Assembly (NCBI RefSeq): GCF_004217665.1
Contig: NZ_RXIU01000006.1
Location: 1-52,318, forward strand
Reading direction: 5' to 3'
Source of the DNA: Candidatus Magnetaquicoccus inordinatus
GTDB lineage: Bacteria > Pseudomonadota > Magnetococcia > Magnetococcales > Magnetaquicoccaceae
Length of the DNA: 52,318 nucleotides
Shown here: one piece after another, positions 8,841 through 15,760 of the stretch
How positions within the stretch are numbered: position 1 is the stretch's first letter
Layout: every line of letters begins with the position of its first letter
The notes under the pieces: model-generated
Seen by the model: the letters and a program-made list of their open reading frames with translations, nothing else
The model's database searches: none
What the model was told of the DNA's origin: nothing
Translations under genes and position numbers: made by a program

Positions 8841-9002
8841 TTATTGTTGCGGTTGAGCCACTCTTGGCCGCGGTTTGTTGATCATCTGTTTTACTTTGGC
8901 CGTCTGCAAGCGCGCCTCTGCTTGATCTTTGCGCGCCTCAGCGCGTTCTGAGGCTGCTTTCAGAACATTTTTGATTCTTGTCAACGGTACCGGCTTTGCC
9001 AT
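8841..9002 (-). CDS. Small basic helical protein, 53 residues
   Basis: A short gene encoding a 53-residue Lys/Arg/Ala/Glu-rich protein that begins MAKPVPLTRIKNVL and ends in a Pro/Gln tail. The middle (about residues 8-40) looks like a single charged amphipathic helix, with repeated AEAR and no membrane segment or signal peptide. The main support is a strong ribosome binding site, AAGGAG about seven bases before the ATG. It lies downstream of and on the same strand as the giant repeat protein, separated by a strong hairpin. I do not recognise a family. It might be a chaperone-like or regulatory partner of the secretion locus, but only position suggests that. Confidence 0.6.
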   Translation of the reverse strand: MAKPVPLTRIKNVLKAASERAEARKDQAEARLQTAKVKQMINKPRPRVAQPQQ

Positions 9003-9039
9003 CTGTTTCTCCTTCAGAAATATGAGAAGTGATTCATAA

Positions 9040-9070
9040 GCCGGGTCGTTGCATCACGCAACGACCCGGC
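9040..9070 (-). terminator. GC-rich hairpin after the giant repeat gene
   Basis: A perfect 13-base stem (GCCGGGTCGTTGC with its complement) and a five-base loop, located 47 bases after the stop of the repeat protein. There is no strong T-tract on the minus-strand side, so it may be a weak or Rho-assisted terminator, or a processing/stabilising structure that lets a low level of transcript through to the 53-residue ORF. Confidence 0.6.
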
Positions 9071-9116
9071 GCGCTAACTCTAAGAAAAACAACGAATAAA
9101 GCGGATCATACCTGCA

Positions 9117-12100
9117 TTATGACCATTGCTCCACAGTACCATCGGCATGTGTGGTTGTTCCTGTACCATCAGCCTGCCATGAATAGCTGGTTCCATCGGC
9201 CGCAGTGAAAATACCGGAACCATCGGCGTTATAAACACCGATAGAGCCATCTGCACCATTGTAGGTTCCAGAACCATCAGCATTCCAACTACCAGAAGAT
9301 CCATCTGCTCCTGTCCAGGTGCCATTCCCCTCTGCATCCCAGGAACTGCTCGAACCATCGGCACCGTTAGAATAACCGGAACCATCGGCATTGAGCACAC
9401 TGGAACTGCCATCCGCTCCATACCATTCATAGGAACCATCGGCTCCCACCGTCTCCACAGATCCATCTGCATAGGTGGTGGTACATGAACCATCCTCGGC
9501 ATAAGCATAGCTGTTGCCATCACTATCTGTGCTGAAGCTGGTACCATCCTCATTAAACTGGTCTGTTGTCCCATCTGCATTGGTAAAGCTGCCGGTTTCG
9601 CAACTTTCCTGATCGCACGTACCACCATCAGCATCGGTATAGTTCCAGTTGCCTTGCCCATCCCAGGCACTGGTAGAACCATCCGCATAGGTCATACTGC
9701 CTGATCCATCCGCATTAAATACACCATTGGTGCCGTCAACACTGCTCCAACTTCCTGATCCATCGGCATTCCAGGTGCTGGTGTTGCCTTGGGCATCACT
9801 CCAACTTCCTGAACCATCGGCATTCCAAGTGCTGGTTGAGCCATCAGCATAGGTCATGGAACCGTTCCCTTGGCCATCCCAAGTCGAGGAACTACCATCG
9901 GCATAACTGGTCGACCCAGAACCATCCGCATTCCATGTACTGGAGTTGCCACTCGCATCATGGAATGATCCCGATCCATCGGCATTGTACACTGTGGAAG
10001 TACCATCCGCGCCATGATAGCTGTACGATCCATCAGCTCCCCATGCAGCCGAATTGCCTTCCGCATCTGTCCAGGATCCTGAGCCATCGGCACCCCATGT
10101 AGACTGCGCACCATCCGCTCCAGCCCATGTCGCATTACCCTCTGCATCCCAGCCATAGGATGAACCATCGGCATAGCTGCTGGAACCAGAACCGTCCGCA
10201 TTCCAGACACTAGAGTTGCCTTGCCCATCATTCCAGCTACCTGAGCCATCCGGCGACACAGTATAGGAACCTCCATCTGCACCTTGCCACTGATATGTTC
10301 CGTCAGCAGCAACCGTCTCTACTGAACCATCTGCATAGGTGGTAGCGGTAGAACCATCGGCGTTGTAGGTATATGTGTTTCCATTTTCATCGGTATGGCT
10401 AGATGATCCATCCTCATTGACAGTGTCAACACTTCCATCGGGCTGCGGATATTGACCAGGCTCTTCATAGGAACCAACCGGTTCTTGCTCTGCATCGGGA
10501 TTGGCTGGATCTGTATAGGTGTACTCACCTTCACTGTTCCACTCTTCCACCACCCCATTGGGATAGGTGATAGAACCGGAGCCATCTTCCCCATCAAAAG
10601 TACCTGACTGGCCAGTTTCGGCATCCTGCCACTGTCCCTCTCCTTCTCCATCCCAAGAAGCAGAAAATTTGCCATCCGAGAATGAACCAGAATCATCGTC
10701 ACCCTGAGTCCAGGTCACCTCACCATCCGTTCCCCCGCTGTTGCCAGCATCATCATACCAGCCTGACTCATCCTTGCCGTCACTCCAACCGCCACCACCC
10801 TCTCCATCACCATAGTCAGTGGAACCATCGGAGTTGAATTGACCCCAGGAACCATCATCCGCTGTCCAGCCTCCATTACCCTCGCCATCCTCCCAACCCG
10901 TGTTGCCCTTACCATCATCATAGGTTGTGGATCCATCCTGTTCATAGGTTGCCGTTTCACCGTCACTGCCTTCATAGGAATAGTTGCCTTGGGCATCCCA
11001 GCTCTCTTTATCCCCATCGGCACTCTCAATGCTTCCGGAACCATCTGGTTTGTAAGAGTATTCATTACCCTCCGGATCGGTATGACTGCTGGAACCATCG
11101 GGATTGAATTGATCGGTGGAACCATCCGCATTGGTAAACTCACCTTTTTCATAATCCTCTGGTGAATAATTCTCACCATCAACTGTATAGGTGACCTCTG
11201 CCCCGCTCCATGACTCAACAGATCCATCGGCATGGGTAATACTGCCGGAACCATCGGCACTCCAGGTTCCAGATGATCCATCGGCATTGCTCCATGAACC
11301 ATTACCTTGCTCATCCCAAGAAGATGAGTTGCCTTCTGCATCATGCCAACTACCAGAACCATCGGCATTCCAATTGCCTTGTGAACCATCTGCCATCGTA
11401 TACCCACCGGATCCATCCGCATTGTGATAACCGGATGATCCATCCTCAGTTGACCAATGACCAGAGCCATCGGCGTTCCAGCTTCCCGAGTTGCCCTGAC
11501 CATCATTCCAGGATGAAGAACCATCAGCACTCCATGAATATGTGGATCCGTCTGCTCCATTGTAGGTACCATTGCCTTGCCCATCCCACGACGAGGAGGA
11601 ACCATCGGCAAAATTGCTGGAACCCGATCCATCAGCATTCCAGACTGAGGAGTTGCCTTGATCATCTGACCAAGAACCTGAGCCATCTGGATTATTTGTA
11701 TACTGCGTCTCCGAAACAGAATCGCTCTCGACAGAAGGAGGCACCTCTCCATCCATCGGAGGCTTGCCGTCTCCATCCATCGGTGACTGACCGTCTCCAT
11801 CCATCGGAGGCTTCTCCTCGCCTTCCATAGGTGGCTTGCCATCCCCATCCATCGGAGGCTTGCCATCTCCATCCATCGGTGGTTGGCCTTCTCCATCCAT
11901 CGGAGGCTTACCATCTCCATCCATCGGTGGTTGGCCTTCTCCATCCATCGGTGGCTTCTCCTCGCCTTCCATCGGTGGCTGGCCTTCCCCATCCATCGGA
12001 GGTTTCTCCTCGCCTTCCATCGGTGGCTTGCCGTCTCCATCCATCGGTGGTTGGCCTTCTCCATCCATCGGAGGTTTCTCCTCGCCTTCCATCGGTGGCT

Positions 12101-12743
12101 GGCCGTCTCCATCCATCGGAGGTTTCTCCTCGCCTTCCATCGGTGGCTGGCCGTCTCCATCCATCGGTGGCTGGCCGTCTCCATCCATCGGTGGCTGGCC
12201 GTCTCCATCCATCGGCGGCTTCTCCTCGCCTTCCACCTGTGGCTGGCCTTCTCCATCCATCGGAGGCGGTGGCGCGTCACCATCTACCGGAGGTGGCGGT
12301 GCTGTCATATCTCCAGCAGGTGGTGGGGGAGGAGGCGCATCTCCATCAACAGGTGGAGGCGGTGGAATATCGGAAAATTCATCTGCTGGTGGCGGTGGAA
12401 TATCGGAAAACTCATCAGCCGGAGGGGGAATATAAGCCTCCTCGCCAATTGGTTGCACATCGACAGGCTCTCCTCCCTCATACGGCAGGGGGGTATCCAT
12501 CCCCTCAGGAGGTGGGGGCAACTCCTCACCAGTTTCCATCGGCGGCATATCTACACCCTCGCCGACTGGAGGCGGCGGCACACCGAGATCTTGGCCAGAA
12601 GAGCTACCCAAATCTTCTCCCGCTACCGGAATATCAGCAGCCACTGAGGCCAAATCACCACCAATCATGGCCGGGGCAATACGATCTTCCAATTGCTCCA
12701 CTTTACCAGAAACAACTTTTTTCTTATCTTTGTCTTTAGACAC
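9117..12743 (-). CDS. Giant repetitive secreted/surface protein with LEDRIAP leader
   Basis: A 1208-residue acidic protein starting at a GTG preceded by AAGGAG at seven bases. Residues 1-25 are a lysine-rich leader followed by KVEQLEDRIAPA, with no hydrophobic signal peptide. Residues about 55-160 are proline-rich, 160-335 are 22 tandem eight-residue PPM(D/E)G-type units, and about 345-1208 are nine-residue units of the form xA(D/Q)G(S/N)x(S/G)x(W/Y/F). The nine-residue part includes about three copies of a longer super-repeat, the last with cysteines. A DG turn every nine residues suggests an extended beta-solenoid, loosely like RTX beta-rolls but with a different consensus. Its neighbours encode HlyD, TolC and M50 proteins, so it is probably their export client and perhaps an adhesin. 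No catalytic domain is visible. Confidence 0.85.
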   Translation of the reverse strand: MSKDKDKKKVVSGKVEQLEDRIAPAMIGGDLASVAADIPVAGEDLGSSSGQDLGVPPPPVGEGVDMPPMETGEELPPPPEGMDTPLPYEGGEPVDVQPIGEEAYIPPPADEFSDIPPPPADEFSDIPPPPPVDGDAPPPPPPAGDMTAPPPPVDGDAPPPPMDGEGQPQVEGEEKPPMDGDGQPPMDGDGQPPMDGDGQPPMEGEEKPPMDGDGQPPMEGEEKPPMDGEGQPPMDGDGKPPMEGEEKPPMDGEGQPPMEGEEKPPMDGEGQPPMDGDGKPPMDGEGQPPMDGDGKPPMDGDGKPPMEGEEKPPMDGDGQSPMDGDGKPPMDGEVPPSVESDSVSETQYTNNPDGSGSWSDDQGNSSVWNADGSGSSNFADGSSSSWDGQGNGTYNGADGSTYSWSADGSSSWNDGQGNSGSWNADGSGHWSTEDGSSGYHNADGSGGYTMADGSQGNWNADGSGSWHDAEGNSSSWDEQGNGSWSNADGSSGTWSADGSGSITHADGSVESWSGAEVTYTVDGENYSPEDYEKGEFTNADGSTDQFNPDGSSSHTDPEGNEYSYKPDGSGSIESADGDKESWDAQGNYSYEGSDGETATYEQDGSTTYDDGKGNTGWEDGEGNGGWTADDGSWGQFNSDGSTDYGDGEGGGGWSDGKDESGWYDDAGNSGGTDGEVTWTQGDDDSGSFSDGKFSASWDGEGEGQWQDAETGQSGTFDGEDGSGSITYPNGVVEEWNSEGEYTYTDPANPDAEQEPVGSYEEPGQYPQPDGSVDTVNEDGSSSHTDENGNTYTYNADGSTATTYADGSVETVAADGTYQWQGADGGSYTVSPDGSGSWNDGQGNSSVWNADGSGSSSYADGSSYGWDAEGNATWAGADGAQSTWGADGSGSWTDAEGNSAAWGADGSYSYHGADGTSTVYNADGSGSFHDASGNSSTWNADGSGSTSYADGSSSTWDGQGNGSMTYADGSTSTWNADGSGSWSDAQGNTSTWNADGSGSWSSVDGTNGVFNADGSGSMTYADGSTSAWDGQGNWNYTDADGGTCDQESCETGSFTNADGTTDQFNEDGTSFSTDSDGNSYAYAEDGSCTTTYADGSVETVGADGSYEWYGADGSSSVLNADGSGYSNGADGSSSSWDAEGNGTWTGADGSSGSWNADGSGTYNGADGSIGVYNADGSGIFTAADGTSYSWQADGTGTTTHADGTVEQWS
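9120..11700 (-). repeat. 27-bp degenerate coding repeat array (nine-residue units)
   Basis: About 90 degenerate units of nine codons fill the C-terminal two thirds of the giant protein. Each unit centres on DG or QG followed by Ser/Asn and usually an aromatic residue. The strict nine-residue spacing is visible where the text reads NADGSGSWSDAQGNTSTW. Three longer blocks (EVTYTVDG, EYTYTDPA and NWNYTDAD regions) break the array at roughly even distances and resemble each other, giving a higher-order repeat of roughly 250-300 residues. Confidence 0.8.
11739..12266 (-). repeat. 24-bp tandem repeat, 22 units, coding
   Basis: An uninterrupted array of 22 units of 24 bases, each coding for eight residues such as PPMDGDGQ, PPMDGEGK or PPMEGEEK. 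The three variants are shuffled rather than ordered, as expected from unequal crossing-over or replication slippage. Unit length is a multiple of three, so length changes keep the reading frame. A variable-number tandem repeat inside the proline-rich stalk is likely. Confidence 0.9.
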
Positions 12744-13117
12744 AACTAATCTCCTTATATGCTAAGATATTATGCAAGAAATAACATGAGCAATGGAAAT
12801 TGTTCACCAATCAGGGAAAATTGCACGTGAAAAAAACCAGCATACCGGCCTCCAAAGCTGATAGCAGCACGCAAGCAATGATTAATTTTCTAGACAGCAG
12901 AGAGAGAAAGCGAATGCAGCGAACCCCTACGCTTCGATGCACCGCATGAACGGCGGGAAATTAGCGGTAGGAAGATGAATAAAAGGTCAACACGATGTTT
13001 TGCCCCCTCAGACAAAAAAGACGATAGAGTACTGCTACCCATCAAACTACAGGTAGTAAGTATAGCACACACAAAGATGTTCTTTGCAATAAAAAAACAC
13101 TCTTCGCAATAAATTTT
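12744..13117. other. Gap between the PilZ-like gene and the giant repeat gene
   Basis: No convincing gene. The minus strand holds a possible weak promoter for the repeat gene: TATACT at 13064-13059 with TTGCAA at 13089-13084, though the 19-base spacer is long. A 12-base direct repeat, CTTTGCAATAAA (13082-13093) and CTTCGCAATAAA (13102-13113), lies just after the PilZ-like gene. The leader of the repeat gene would be more than 300 bases long if this promoter is used. A 60-codon GTG-initiated frame (13072-12890) lacks a ribosome site and is not accepted. Confidence 0.45.
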
Positions 13118-13420
13118 TCATGATCCATTGAGAAACAACACTCCCACACCACTCTCCACCACACGGACAATGCGGCAAGCCATGGTTAAGCGTTCACCGT
13201 GCAACTCTTCTACCATATAGCCGTTTGCACCTGCCAAAGAGGAATCCACTTGCCCAATGTCCATAGCCATGAAAAAACCGGTTGCATTCAAGTTGGTTGC
13301 CTGTCCAGAAACAACTCTGCCATCATCCAGATGCAGAACCACATCCTTGTCATAGGGTACACGGATCATCCGTACCCGACGCACCGCAGAGTCATCCGTT
13401 TCCTTTTCAATCTCACTCAT
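13118..13420 (-). CDS. PilZ-like domain protein
   Basis: A 100-residue single-domain protein resembling PilZ, the common cyclic-di-GMP receptor fold. An arginine-rich RRVRMIR segment at residues 14-20 stands where the RxxxR motif is expected, and NLNATG stands where (D/N)xSxxG is expected. Both are imperfect: the arginine spacing is off and Asn replaces Ser. Binding of c-di-GMP is therefore plausible but not assured. The start overlaps the last codons of the TolC-like gene by eight bases, so it belongs to the secretion operon. By analogy with c-di-GMP control of other giant adhesins, it may regulate export or surface retention of the repeat protein. Confidence 0.65.
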   Translation of the reverse strand: MSEIEKETDDSAVRRVRMIRVPYDKDVVLHLDDGRVVSGQATNLNATGFFMAMDIGQVDSSLAGANGYMVEELHGERLTMACRIVRVVESGVGVLFLNGS

Positions 13421-14867
13421 ATGTCCTCTCCAAATCTTCTGGTCCTTTGCCTGCTGCCAAATCCAAAGCAGCCATGGCTGTCAGATATGCGGCCAATGCC
13501 GAGGTATAGGTATTACGGGTAGTTGTCAAGAGATCCAGGGCATTAAGCACATCGGTGGCTGTACCCAACTGCTCGCGATAACGCAACTGATTGACACGAT
13601 AGTTTTCCTCGGCTTGCTGCAGAGATTTTTTGACCACTTCCAAACGTAGAGCCGATTCTTGCGCCGTCAAAAATGCCTTGCGTGTCTCCAGTAGCACAGT
13701 CTGCAATAGATCATCGTAAGTAATGCGATTTTTGTTGGTTGTGGCCTTGGCGGCAGAAACCTCTTGAGCCGTCTGCCCCCAGTTCCAGGCTGTCCAGTTC
13801 ATCGTCAATAATGCTGTGGTTTTACTGTCTCGATCACGATAATCTGCCTCCTGTGCATTCCAGTTATAGGCAAGAGAAAAATCCATCGTCGGAGAGGTGG
13901 CTGCTGCTGTACTCTTTTCAGTCAATTCACCCACTTCCACATCCAATTTAGCTTTTTCCAAATCTTTTCTGTGTATTTTGGCATGCGCATAGGCATCTTC
14001 GAGTGTCCACGGCAGCTTTTCCCATGCCAGCTCACCATTGGTTTCCAGAGAATGGTTCAAAGAGCGACGCATCAACCGATTCAACTCAGAACGGGCCAAC
14101 TCTACCTGATTTTGCGCAGTAATCAGAGCTTGCTCACCTTGGGCAACCCGCACATTGGCCTGTAACACCTCATTGCGCCACATTCGCCCCTCCCGAAAAA
14201 ATGAACGAGCATTGTTTTCCAGTTGACGCAGTCTGACTAAGGTATCCTCAGCCTCTTTCAACAACAGCTTTTTTTCCAATAAAGAGTACCAAGCTGTTTT
14301 TACATCCTTGATCAAAGTACGAGCGGTATGCAACAGATCCAAACGCGCTTGCGTCTCCTGCAATTCTGCTGATTTCCAATTATTCCACAGCGCTCCACCT
14401 TTATAAATAGGCTGGGTCATGGTGACGGTGGTATCATAAGTGATACCATCCGTGCCCCCGGTATTGCGCATAATGTCAGATCGTTTACTGATCAAGCTCA
14501 TTGTGGGCAGCATTTTTCGGAAGGAAGCAGATGCGGTTAACTGCTTGTTCTGCAATTGCAACTCTTTTGAAACCAAACCCAGATTGTCACGCAAAGCAAT
14601 CGCCAAAATCTCCTCCAGTGTCATGGCATCTTGATTGGCCATTCCACGCATCGCAGATCCCTCACCCTTTGCTGCAACAGGGATCGCTTGTTGTACACTC
14701 TGCCTTTCCGATGCAGAACTCTCCGAAACCTCATCCGTCAATAAAGCCTGCATATTTTCTGCAATAATACTATCTGCCCCAGATTCATGTAGCGCATTTG
14801 CATAGAGTGATGTGCTCTGCCATGCAGCCAACAGCATGACACTGCACCAGCCAATAACCGATTTCAT
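13413..14867 (-). CDS. TolC-family outer-membrane efflux protein
   Basis: A 484-residue outer-membrane channel protein. ATG 14867 is chosen because AGGAGG lies six bases upstream and it gives a standard Sec signal peptide (MKSVIGWCSVMLLAAW...). The mature part shows two OEP repeats: TLEEILAIALRDNLGL near residue 90, and a second TolC-type helical repeat with LEDAYAHAKIHRKDLEKAKLDVEV. Long coiled helices and YKGGALWNNWKSAELQETQA are typical of the family. No lipobox is present, unlike the NodT-type channel at 828. Its start overlaps the HlyD stop by four bases and its end overlaps the PilZ-like gene. It is the probable exit channel for the secretion locus. Confidence 0.9.
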   Translation of the reverse strand: MKSVIGWCSVMLLAAWQSTSLYANALHESGADSIIAENMQALLTDEVSESSASERQSVQQAIPVAAKGEGSAMRGMANQDAMTLEEILAIALRDNLGLVSKELQLQNKQLTASASFRKMLPTMSLISKRSDIMRNTGGTDGITYDTTVTMTQPIYKGGALWNNWKSAELQETQARLDLLHTARTLIKDVKTAWYSLLEKKLLLKEAEDTLVRLRQLENNARSFFREGRMWRNEVLQANVRVAQGEQALITAQNQVELARSELNRLMRRSLNHSLETNGELAWEKLPWTLEDAYAHAKIHRKDLEKAKLDVEVGELTEKSTAAATSPTMDFSLAYNWNAQEADYRDRDSKTTALLTMNWTAWNWGQTAQEVSAAKATTNKNRITYDDLLQTVLLETRKAFLTAQESALRLEVVKKSLQQAEENYRVNQLRYREQLGTATDVLNALDLLTTTRNTYTSALAAYLTAMAALDLAAGKGPEDLERTYE

Positions 14868-15697
14868 GGTTTTCCTCCTGGCTGACTCACCTTCCATCGT
14901 TCCAAGGTCACATAACGCCCGGTCATCAATTGGCCAGGATTAGGGATAATCCGCCACATCACCCGACGCAAGCCACTGGCCGCATCTACCAGAGGCAAAA
15001 TAGTCCGCGCCTTGGCTGTACCAACCCGCTGACCTTCAAGCAAAACTGCGGTCTCCATACCAACCTGCAATCCAGAGAGTGAGTCAGGAGGTACATCCAT
15101 ACTGACTTCCAATTGGCTCATATCCACCAATTCCAAAACCGGGGCTCCCGCTCCGATCCACTCTCCCAAATGTGCTGTCACCTTGGCCACTACTCCATCA
15201 AACGGAGCCAACATTTTAGTCCCTTCCACAGCCAAACGGGCAGCCTCCCTTTCGGCCTTTCCCTGATCAACACCTATCCGTCCCTGAATGATCGCAAACT
15301 CGCCCTCTTTCAACGCCATATCAGCCAACACATTTTCCGCATACAAACGCTTGTTCTTTTCCTGTGCATGGACCGCTTGTTGCAATTTTAGCTGTGCATT
15401 GGCAAGTGCAGCATCGGCCTTCGCCAACTGTTGCAGTACAACTGCATCGTCAATGCGAGCCAACAGCATACCTTTTTTTACCTCCGCACCCTCCAATGGT
15501 ATGGAGACAACCACACCCGACTGGGTAAAACCCAGTTTGGATTGACTGACCGGCAATACCACCCCCCGTAAATGGATAGTCGCATCACCATTTTCTGCCG
15601 CTCTCGCACTGACTGTTGACCCAAACAACATGATACCTGCCAAGGCCATGAATACTACCCGCTGCGTGCATCGCCTCTGTTGTAATGGTCTATCCAT
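14864..15697 (-). CDS. Periplasmic adaptor (HlyD/RND membrane-fusion family)
   Basis: A 277-residue membrane-fusion protein, small for the family. ATG 15697 has AGGAGG ten bases upstream; further in-frame GTG starts up to 15727 are possible. A Sec signal or signal anchor (VVFMALAGIMLFGSTVSARA) is followed by the lipoyl-like barrel (residues about 50-80, VSIPLEGAEVKKGMLLARID), a short helical hairpin (about 80-145), the second barrel half (MLAPFDGVVAKVTAHLGEWI) and a beta-barrel. It overlaps the TolC-like gene by four bases. In this operon it would be a periplasmic connector between the inner-membrane HlyD fusions and TolC. Confidence 0.88.
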   Translation of the reverse strand: MDRPLQQRRCTQRVVFMALAGIMLFGSTVSARAAENGDATIHLRGVVLPVSQSKLGFTQSGVVVSIPLEGAEVKKGMLLARIDDAVVLQQLAKADAALANAQLKLQQAVHAQEKNKRLYAENVLADMALKEGEFAIIQGRIGVDQGKAEREAARLAVEGTKMLAPFDGVVAKVTAHLGEWIGAGAPVLELVDMSQLEVSMDVPPDSLSGLQVGMETAVLLEGQRVGTAKARTILPLVDAASGLRRVMWRIIPNPGQLMTGRYVTLERWKVSQPGGKP

Positions 15698-15760
15698 TAA
15701 CCTCACCCCTCCTGTTTGAGTGCACACTAAAACTCCCTATCTGGATGACACGCATGAAAA

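Noticed and set aside
8467-8856. 129-codon plus-strand frame upstream of the small ORF
   Set aside because: GTG start lies within a hairpin, no ribosome site, no domain, and it overlaps the better supported 53-residue ORF on the other strand.
11831-12739. Long plus-strand open frames (up to 302 codons) opposite the giant repeat gene
   Set aside because: Period-24 DNA repeats lack stops in all frames; the proteins read are monotonous shadows (PSPSIGG-type or HPSEA-type) with no ribosome site.
9117-12743. Classic RTX toxin/adhesin secreted by type I ABC system
   Set aside because: Nonapeptide length matches but the GGxGxDxUx consensus and a linked ABC transporter are both missing.
12890-13072. 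60-codon minus-strand frame between the PilZ-like and repeat genes
   Set aside because: GTG start sits in the putative promoter, no ribosome site, Ser/Leu-rich low-quality translation.
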